7,505 nucleotides of DNA from Mucilaginibacter sp. (GTDB lineage Bacteria; Bacteroidota; Bacteroidia; Sphingobacteriales; Sphingobacteriaceae). Positions 1 to 5,553 of the stretch are shown here, in pieces. The stretch lies in assembly GCA_014376655.1 (NCBI GenBank), contig JACMRC010000350.1, positions 1-7,505 of the forward strand, in the 5' to 3' direction. Under the pieces are notes generated by a model that had not been told where the DNA came from, ran no database searches, and was given only the letters and a program-made list of their open reading frames with translations. Each line of letters begins with the position of its first letter. Position 1 is the stretch's first letter. The position numbers and the translations under genes are program-made.

Positions 1-1
1 A

Positions 2-634
2 GATAACCGCGCTAAACAACAATTACTTAATGAGCGCGAGACGGCCCATTTAGAATCAGAGTTAACGTTTTTGCGTTCGCAGATAAGCCCGCATTTTATG
101 TTTAACATCCTGAATAACCTGGTAGCGCTGGCCCGTAAAAAATCTGACGACCTGGAGCCGGCTATCATGAATCTGTCGCAGTTAATGCGCTATATGTTAT
201 ATGAAAGCGATGACCACCGTGTTTTCCTGAGCAAAGAGATAGAATACATAAAAAGCTATATCAATCTGCAGATGCTGCGCTTTGGCAGTAATGTAAAGAT
301 AAACGTAGATATACATGGCGATACGGACCTTTATACCATAGAACCTATGCTATTGATCCCTTTTGTGGAGAACGCATTTAAGCATGGCACCGGGATGGTA
401 GAGAACCCAGTTATTGATATCTCCATATCTGTTGATGCCGATACCCATTTAATGCATTTTAAAGTAGGCAATAAGGTTAGCCCAATGGATGTGTCGAAAG
501 ACAATAACTCGGGGATTGGTATAAGTAATGTAAAACGCAGGCTGGCAATTTTACATCCCGGTAAACATAACCTGGACATTGTTAATCAAGGCGAAATATT
601 CACTATTGATCTTAGTATCTATTTATCAAACTGA
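2..634 (+). CDS. LytS/YehU-type sensor histidine kinase, C-terminal part (5' truncated by window edge)
   Basis: This is the catalytic end of a sensor kinase that autophosphorylates on histidine and normally passes the phosphate to a LytTR-type response regulator. The frame is open from base 2, so about 210 residues are visible. A helical, charged stretch (about bases 2-80) leads into the His_kinase family box SQISPHFMFNILNNL, with the phospho-acceptor His codon at 92-94. The ATPase N-box LLIPFVENAFKHG follows (Asn codon 371-373), then the glycine box SGIGISNVKRRL (from about 509). The stop is at 632-634. Family members are usually about 340 residues or more with an N-terminal membrane sensor, so that sensor must lie upstream of the window. 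The TTG at 71 is an internal Leu codon just before the H-box and not a start. No response regulator follows; the next genes are the glycine-rich secretion/outer-membrane cassette, which it might control. The family is certain, the target is unknown. Confidence 0.94.
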   Translation, partial: DNRAKQQLLNERETAHLESELTFLRSQISPHFMFNILNNLVALARKKSDDLEPAIMNLSQLMRYMLYESDDHRVFLSKEIEYIKSYINLQMLRFGSNVKINVDIHGDTDLYTIEPMLLIPFVENAFKHGTGMVENPVIDISISVDADTHLMHFKVGNKVSPMDVSKDNNSGIGISNVKRRLAILHPGKHNLDIVNQGEIFTIDLSIYLSN

Positions 635-742
635 TTATGCGCAACCCATTAAATACCAATATGCTTATCGCACCTATAAGTAAATTTGTCGCTACAATCA
701 CCGTGGTGGTATACTTTATTACGTACCTTACTAATCAATTAT

Positions 743-750
743 TAACCTTG
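743..750 (+). promoter_or_regulatory. Weak candidate Bacteroidota -7 element upstream of the cassette
   Basis: TAACCTTG matches the Bacteroidota -7 consensus TAnnTTTG at all but one fixed position. No good TTTG -33 element sits at the expected 19-21 bp upstream; only TTA at 719-721 has suitable spacing. If used, transcription would start near 757, giving a leader of about 35 nt before the ATG at 793. A match this loose is expected by chance in AT-rich DNA, and the cassette could instead be read from the kinase gene's transcript. Confidence 0.2.
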
Positions 751-755
751 TCTAT

Positions 756-777
756 GCCCGGCAGAAATCGGGCGCCC
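756..777 (+). other. Small GC-rich hairpin in the spacer between kinase and cassette
   Basis: GCCCG (756-760) and CGGGC (769-773) form a perfect 5-bp stem with an 8-nt loop. The overlapping palindrome GGGCGCCC (770-777) offers an alternative fold. An AT-rich run with five consecutive T's (785-789) follows just before the ATG at 793. It could be a weak terminator or attenuator after the kinase gene, or a leader structure of the cassette mRNA. The stem is short and the T run is not directly adjacent, so function is uncertain. Confidence 0.25.
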
Positions 778-792
778 TATTTAATTTTTAAA

Positions 793-1710
793 ATGAAAAA
801 GCGTATCCCCCTAACAAATTTACTCCTGCTGGCTGCAACAAGTTTGTTTGCGCAGGACCCCGCTAAAAAATTAAAAGATGTACAGGCCACTAATTTCCTT
901 GCACCATCACCGGTAAAAATTGATGGCAAGCTAAACGAATGGAACGACGAGTTTCAAGCCTATAACAAAAGCACCCATCTGTATTACACCATAGCTAACG
1001 ACGAGAAAAATCTTTACCTGGTTGTAAAAACATCAGATATGACTACCAAAGCCAAAATTGGAGCAGGTGGCTTAACCCTGGCAATAAATACCTCTGGTAA
1101 AAAGAAAGAACAGGATGCTTATAGCCTTACTTTTCCGCTGCGCACAACTATGGGCCGTCCTGGTGGCGGTGGCGCACAGGGTGGAGGCATGCGTATGATG
1201 ACATTTGGCGGCCCGGGTGGCGGCGGTGGTTTTGGCGGCGGACGCGGGGCAGTACCTGATTCTGCAATGCAAAAAGCAATGCAGGACAGGGTTATTAATG
1301 CGGCTAAAGAAATTAAAGTTTTTGGGTTTAAAGATATCCCCGATTCGTTGATAGCTATCTACAACGAATACAATATTAAAGCAGCAATAAACTATGACAA
1401 AGACGGCGCGTTTATTTACGAATTGGCCGTTCCGCTTAAACTAATGGCATTAGCTGCAGGCGACAGTAAAGAGTTAGCTTACAATATTAAACTTAACGGC
1501 CTGCAATTAAATTTCAGGATGCCGGATAACGGCGGAGGCCCTCCTCCGGGCGGCGGCGGCGATGGTCCCGGCGGTGGTGGTGGTATGCGCACAATGACAT
1601 TTGGCGGACCCGGCGGCCCTATGGGCGGCGGCGGCAAAAACAGTATTGATTTCCAGGACCTGATAAGCCCGAACGATTTTTGGGGCAAGTACACTTTAGC
1701 TAAAAAATAA
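793..1710 (+). CDS. Secreted CBM9/DOMON-like beta-sandwich protein with two glycine-rich inserts
   Basis: A 305-aa exported protein of unknown substrate. Residues 1-20 are a signal peptide: MKKR, a Leu-rich core, then SLFA with likely cleavage before Gln21. No lipobox Cys is present. APSPVKIDGKLNEW (37-50), NLYLVVKTSD (73-82) and LTLAINTSGKKK (94-105) resemble the opening strands of the CBM9-like/DOMON fold. SPNDFWGKYTL (292-302) resembles its closing strand (pattern: Pro, aromatic-Gly, then Leu). Two Gly-rich tracts, about 122-151 and 247-281, interrupt the fold, and each contains the motif MRxMTFGGPGG. The start is placed at 793 because an in-frame ATG at 637 would put 52 unrelated residues before the signal peptide. 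No Shine-Dalgarno is seen, only A/T-rich sequence. Its nearest relative is the next gene: about two thirds identity over residues 21-115 by hand count, without gaps. It is probably co-transcribed with the two downstream genes. The fold assignment is by motif resemblance only. Confidence 0.85.
   Translation: MKKRIPLTNLLLLAATSLFAQDPAKKLKDVQATNFLAPSPVKIDGKLNEWNDEFQAYNKSTHLYYTIANDEKNLYLVVKTSDMTTKAKIGAGGLTLAINTSGKKKEQDAYSLTFPLRTTMGRPGGGGAQGGGMRMMTFGGPGGGGGFGGGRGAVPDSAMQKAMQDRVINAAKEIKVFGFKDIPDSLIAIYNEYNIKAAINYDKDGAFIYELAVPLKLMALAAGDSKELAYNIKLNGLQLNFRMPDNGGGPPPGGGGDGPGGGGGMRTMTFGGPGGPMGGGGKNSIDFQDLISPNDFWGKYTLAKK
1180..1221 (+). repeat. Internal repeat, copy 1 (GGGMRMMTFGGPGG)
   Basis: This encodes residues 130-143 of the 305-aa protein, inside the first glycine-rich tract. 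It matches the copy at 1576-1617 at 13 of 14 residues (M/T is the only difference) and 34 of 42 bases by hand count. The longest exact DNA match is 14 nt (1198-1211 with 1594-1607). Most base changes are synonymous third positions. Confidence 0.85.
1576..1617 (+). repeat. Internal repeat, copy 2 (GGGMRTMTFGGPGG)
   Basis: Second copy of the 14-residue motif, residues 262-275, inside the second glycine-rich tract and just before the C-terminal strand. The non-glycine core MRxMTF is kept in both copies, so this is more than low-complexity glycine. The downstream paralog lacks the motif altogether. Confidence 0.85.
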
Positions 1711-1731
1711 ACAGACTGCTAACAGACAAAA

Positions 1732-2541
1732 ATGAGAAAATTATATACCATAGGGATTTTAATACTGTTATCGGCAAGCTTGTTTGCGCAGGAAACGCCT
1801 GCAAAAAAGTTGAAAGATGTGCAGCTTGGCAGTATGCTGGCCCCATCGCCAATAAAAATTGATGGCAAGCTGAACGAATGGGGCAACAATTTCCAGGCAT
1901 ATAATAGAAGTACAAGGGTGTTGTACACGCTTAGTAACGACGATAAAAACATTTACCTGATAGCAAAATCAACCGACTTTACTACTACGGCAAAGATCAT
2001 TGCAGGCGGTATAACGCTAATAATTAATACCGACGGTAAGAAAAAAGAAAAAGACGGATACAGTATAACCTTCCCGGTGATCGAGCATCCGGAAAGATTA
2101 GCGGGCAGCCTGGGCGGCCGTTTTGAAAGCCGGAATGCGGGTGCGGATACCGAGCTGATGCGGGCAGTACATCAGCGCACAATTATTGCCGCCAAGCAAA
2201 TAAAGGTTTTAGGCATAAAAAGTATAACAGATACCATTATATCGATATATAATGAACATGGTATAAAAACCGCCATAAACTTTGACGGCGGAGATCTGAC
2301 TTTTGAAATGGCAGTGCCGCTTAAGCTACTTAATTTATCTCCTGCCGATGGCAAGGAGTTCGCGTACAATATCACGCTTAGCGGCTTCCAGATGGAAGGC
2401 CGCAGTCCCGGCGGCGGTGGTGGCCCTCCGGGTGGCGGCGGCGGTAGCAGAGGCGGCGGTGGTCGAAACGCGCTCGATTTTCTGGACCTGGTAAGCCCAA
2501 GCTACTTTTGGGGTAAATATACTTTAGCAAAAAAACAATAA
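1732..2541 (+). CDS. Secreted CBM9/DOMON-like protein, tandem paralog with one glycine-rich tract
   Basis: A 269-aa exported protein, 21 bp after the previous stop, with the same design as its neighbour. Residues 1-19 are a signal peptide ending SASLFA with cleavage likely before Gln20; there is no lipobox. LAPSPIKIDGKLNEW (36-50), NIYLIAKSTD (73-82) and ITLIINTDGKKK (94-105) sit at the same residue numbers as in the paralog. The chain also keeps AAKQIKV, ISIYNEHGIKTAINF and MAVPLKLL, and ends SPSYFWGKYTLAKKQ. The first glycine-rich tract of the paralog is replaced by a shorter, charged stretch (about 117-149, with only LGGR left). The second tract is kept as residues 227-244, in GGGGGPPGGGGG style but without MRxMTF. 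There is no Shine-Dalgarno; the A-rich ACAGACAAAA precedes ATG. It is a clear tandem duplication product that has since diverged. Its role is unknown; a surface or periplasmic partner of the downstream outer-membrane protein is the simplest inference. Confidence 0.86.
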   Translation: MRKLYTIGILILLSASLFAQETPAKKLKDVQLGSMLAPSPIKIDGKLNEWGNNFQAYNRSTRVLYTLSNDDKNIYLIAKSTDFTTTAKIIAGGITLIINTDGKKKEKDGYSITFPVIEHPERLAGSLGGRFESRNAGADTELMRAVHQRTIIAAKQIKVLGIKSITDTIISIYNEHGIKTAINFDGGDLTFEMAVPLKLLNLSPADGKEFAYNITLSGFQMEGRSPGGGGGPPGGGGGSRGGGGRNALDFLDLVSPSYFWGKYTLAKKQ

Positions 2542-2577
2542 TACACACTACCTATATACTCACATTACACACAACAA

Positions 2578-5484
2578 ATGAAAAAATTATTCACCATAGC
2601 TGCCCTGATCTTATTATCAGCATCGGTATTTGCGCAGGAAGGCCGCGACAACAGGCCTAATATGCCTACGCGCCAAACAGCTGCCCCGGTAGCACCGCCT
2701 TTAGCAACGCGTGATGTAAGTGGTATTGTAAAAGACGAGAGCGGACAAACTGTTATTGGCGCTACAATTATATTAAAGTCTAAAAAGGATACCATTAGCG
2801 TAGCTACCAACGAAGACGGGGTTTTTATTATTAAAGGCGTAAAACAAAACACCTTTAATATCACTGTTAATAGCGTAGGGTTTAAGCCATTTGTACAGAA
2901 ATATGCCTTTAGCGACACCAAAAAGAACGTTGTTTTAGACCCGATAACACTTAAAACAGACGCAAAAGAATTGGCGCTGGTAACCATTAACGGCACGCCA
3001 AGCGTAACCTACAAAACAGATACGGTGGAGTATCGTGCCAGCGATTATAAAGTCCGTGAAAACGCTACTGTAGATGAGTTGCTGAAAAAAATGGAGGGTA
3101 TGGAAGTTGGTACAGACGGATCATTAACCCACCAGGGGCAGGAAGTAGTTAAAGCAAAATTAAACGGCAAAGAATATTCTGGTGGCAGCGTGGCCCAGGC
3201 CATACAAAACCTGCCTGCTGATATAGTTGAAAAAATACAGATAGTTGACGATTATGGCGACCAGGCAGCACGTACCGGCGTTAAAGAAGGCGACCCGCAA
3301 AAGGTATTAAATATCACCACCCGCGCAGATAGGTCTGTTGGTAATACAGCCAGGTTAACCGGCCAATATGGTAGTGCCGGCCGTTACAACGCCCAGCTTT
3401 TCGCGCAGCGGATAAACGCTAACCAGCAGTTAGGTATTATAGGCAACTTGCGTAATACGGTATTAGGTGTTGCATCTTCAGGTGTACAAGGTGGCGCAAC
3501 CAATGATGGCGGCGGCGGTACGGGGGTTGGTAATAACGCGCGTGGCGGTGGTGGAGGCGGCGGAAACGGCGGCAGTGGCGGTACAACAAAATCCGGATCA
3601 CCATCATTTAATTACCGTGACCAATGGAGCAAAAACATCCAGGTGGTAGGCAGCTATGCTTATTCATTCAGAGACAATAATGCATTGAATGATAGCTATG
3701 GAACAACCACCGCTACCAATGGAACTTTTGTAAGCAAAAGCAACTCAGATAATAATAACAAATCTCATAACGTGCGTTATGAGATGGATATTAACCTGGA
3801 TAGTACCAATTATTTACAGGTAACACCTAACTATAGCTATAGTAATACGTCATCTTTTAACACAGCTTTTAGGGATGCTGTAAACAACTACCCGGCTACA
3901 AGTAAAAGCCCGGCCCGTTTTGAACATAGGGTTGACAATGGTACAAACTCCACTTTAAATAGTAGTACCAATTTTGGTCTTTCTGCCTTTTATCTGCATT
4001 TGTTTAAAAAGCCAAAAAGAAATTTCTCTTTGCAACTGGGTGTTACCCACTCATCATCTGATGCTAACGGCGAACAAAACACTAAGTTTAAATATTATGC
4101 AGATGAAACAACCGGTACGTCGCTGCCTAAATTAGACTCAATAGCACACAATATAACAACCCGTCACAATGTAAATAGTAATTATACTGCAACAATGACT
4201 TATGTTGAGCCATTAAGCAAGTTATCGTTATTAGAGTTAAGCGGCAATTGGAGCAGGCGGGAGAATAGTGTTTCGTCATACCTGGATATGGTGGATAGCT
4301 TAGGGACAGTTACGAGGGCACCTACGTATAGCAGTGTTTACAACTATAATGTAACAGAAACCCGTACAACAGCAGATTACAGGTATAATGGCACAAAGTT
4401 AAATTTATCAATAGGTGCTACCGCTGTTCCTTTTTATTTGGAAGGTACAAAACTAAATGCGGCTGTTGGCACAAATGCATCTACCTCGATAACTAATTTC
4501 AGGATTATCCCTGCATTTAGGTTTGCATATGCATGGTCGCGCACAGAGAGGTTTACCTTAAACTACAATGGCCGTAACCAGGAACCAGACTTTACCCAAA
4601 TACAGCCATTTACAGATATTTCAAATCCAACCAGGGTTGTTGTGGGTAATCCTAACCTTAAGCCATCTTTTACCAACACGCTTTCGGCGCAATACAATAA
4701 CTACTTTGCAAACTCAAAATTTAATTTGTCATTTAGCCTTTCGGCCAGCAAAATAGATAACTCTATAGCTCAAAACACCATCAATGGTGTTAATCCAACC
4801 TCCGGAAGATCAATAACAGAGATCCATTACGTCAATCTTGACGGGGCCAAAACAGTAGTAGGCAGATATAATATATCTAAACAGTCAAACGAGAGGGCAG
4901 TAAACCTTGCGTTGAACGGTAATGTAACTTATAGCTTTACACCGCTAATGGTTGATAGCAAGCTATATCAACAAACCAATTGGAGATTTGATGAGCGTTT
5001 TGGACCGCGAATTACCCCAAGTGATAATTTCGAGATCAACCCATTTATTGGATATGACATTTCGAGATATTTTACCTCCGGGCCCAAACCTGTTTCAACG
5101 GAGTTAAATACAGCATCATTAGGTTTACAGGGGCGTATGTACTTCTTTAAAACGTGGCAGGTTAATTATGATGCTACCAAGAAATACGTTACAGGAATTA
5201 CCGGCGCAAACATAACCCCGCTGATTATAAATGCAGGGTTTGAAAAGGAGTTCTTTGCACGTAAGAACCTGGTGCTTACATTTAATATTTATGACTTATT
5301 ACATCAAAATAATTACTTGCAAAAAGAAGTGGATATTAATGGCGAAACCAACACGATATCAAACGCGTTAAGCCGGTACTTTATGGTGGGCCTGCGCCTT
5401 AACCTGCAAAAATGGAGCGGTACACCGCAACGTGGCGGCCAAAGAATGAATCGTCGTGGCGATGGTAGCTTTATATATAATTAA
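2578..5484 (+). CDS. Outer-membrane beta-barrel protein (TonB-receptor-like, OMP_b-brl_3 type) with N-terminal carboxypeptidase-regulatory-like domain
   Basis: A 968-aa outer-membrane protein. Residues 1-19 are a signal peptide (ILLSASVFA, cleavage before Gln20). A Pro-rich linker (about 23-44) leads to a carboxypeptidase-regulatory-like domain (46-125: SGIVKDESGQTVIGATI, NEDGVFIIKGV). A plug-like domain (about 143-250) follows with hallmarks of this family: DTVEYRASDYKVRENATVDELLKKMEGMEV, LNGKEYSGG, NLPADIVEKIQIVDDYGDQA and the GVKEGDPQKVLNITTR end. A glycine-rich stretch (about 304-336) interrupts the early barrel. The remainder is alternating aromatic/polar strand sequence to YFMVGLRLNLQKW (about 946), then a hydrophilic Arg/Gly tail ending SFIYN. 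I see no clear TonB box. The gene starts 36 bp after the paralog pair and ends at a strong terminator, so it closes the operon. Family members move or bind unidentified substrates at the outer membrane; the substrate here cannot be told. The signal peptide closely resembles that of the preceding gene. Confidence 0.93.
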   Translation: MKKLFTIAALILLSASVFAQEGRDNRPNMPTRQTAAPVAPPLATRDVSGIVKDESGQTVIGATIILKSKKDTISVATNEDGVFIIKGVKQNTFNITVNSVGFKPFVQKYAFSDTKKNVVLDPITLKTDAKELALVTINGTPSVTYKTDTVEYRASDYKVRENATVDELLKKMEGMEVGTDGSLTHQGQEVVKAKLNGKEYSGGSVAQAIQNLPADIVEKIQIVDDYGDQAARTGVKEGDPQKVLNITTRADRSVGNTARLTGQYGSAGRYNAQLFAQRINANQQLGIIGNLRNTVLGVASSGVQGGATNDGGGGTGVGNNARGGGGGGGNGGSGGTTKSGSPSFNYRDQWSKNIQVVGSYAYSFRDNNALNDSYGTTTATNGTFVSKSNSDNNNKSHNVRYEMDINLDSTNYLQVTPNYSYSNTSSFNTAFRDAVNNYPATSKSPARFEHRVDNGTNSTLNSSTNFGLSAFYLHLFKKPKRNFSLQLGVTHSSSDANGEQNTKFKYYADETTGTSLPKLDSIAHNITTRHNVNSNYTATMTYVEPLSKLSLLELSGNWSRRENSVSSYLDMVDSLGTVTRAPTYSSVYNYNVTETRTTADYRYNGTKLNLSIGATAVPFYLEGTKLNAAVGTNASTSITNFRIIPAFRFAYAWSRTERFTLNYNGRNQEPDFTQIQPFTDISNPTRVVVGNPNLKPSFTNTLSAQYNNYFANSKFNLSFSLSASKIDNSIAQNTINGVNPTSGRSITEIHYVNLDGAKTVVGRYNISKQSNERAVNLALNGNVTYSFTPLMVDSKLYQQTNWRFDERFGPRITPSDNFEINPFIGYDISRYFTSGPKPVSTELNTASLGLQGRMYFFKTWQVNYDATKKYVTGITGANITPLIINAGFEKEFFARKNLVLTFNIYDLLHQNNYLQKEVDINGETNTISNALSRYFMVGLRLNLQKWSGTPQRGGQRMNRRGDGSFIYN
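3487..3588 (+). repeat. Glycine-rich low-complexity segment inside the barrel protein gene
   Basis: Residues about 304-337 of the outer-membrane protein are mostly Gly with Asn, Ser and Thr (for example ARGGGGGGGNGGSGG). The segment is built from GGC/GGT/GGA codons. It lies between an early predicted strand (LGIIGNLRNTVLGV) and the next (NYRDQWSKNIQVVGSY), so it is probably a long flexible extracellular loop or turn. Unlike the tracts in the two upstream genes it has no MRxMTF core and little Pro. Confidence 0.8.
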
Positions 5485-5504
5485 TTGTTAATTAAGTAAA
5501 ATAG

Positions 5505-5537
5505 AAAAGCGTCCCGAAACATCAGGACGCTTTTTTT
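5505..5537. terminator. Bidirectional intrinsic terminator between convergent genes
   Basis: AAAAGCGTCC (5505-5514) pairs perfectly with GGACGCTTTT (5525-5534) around a 10-nt loop, and the plus strand continues as seven T's (5531-5537). On the minus strand the stem ends in TTTTC-TATTTTA, also U-rich. It lies 20 bp after the barrel-protein stop and 17 bp beyond the stop of the convergent kinase gene (5554-5556), so it probably ends both transcripts. The T tract is stronger on the plus side. Confidence 0.9.
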
Positions 5538-5553
5538 ATGGAAGTAAAATGAG

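Noticed and set aside
71..634. TTG at 71 as the true start of the first kinase
   Set aside because: The frame is open from base 2, and the residues before TTG form the normal helix leading to the H-box. A start here would remove the membrane sensor and begin eight codons before the catalytic His.
1540..1635. G-rich DNA as a G-quadruplex or slippage-prone microsatellite
   Set aside because: The run is mostly GGC/GGT codons with few GGG blocks, and the longest pure GGC repeat is only about four units. Codon variety argues for protein-level selection instead.
1072..1694. Minus-strand reading frames rich in Pro opposite the glycine-rich gene
   Set aside because: They are complements of GGC/GGT glycine codons and have no start context, domain or independent support. 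Poly-Pro opposite poly-Gly is expected.
2565..2996. 143-codon minus-strand frame opposite the start of the barrel gene
   Set aside because: It lies entirely against the signal peptide, linker and regulatory-like domain of a well-supported gene and shows no recognisable protein features.
5446..5464. RGD tripeptide in the barrel protein's tail as a cell-adhesion motif
   Set aside because: A three-residue match in an Arg/Gly-rich tail is expected by chance, and nothing else suggests host adhesion.
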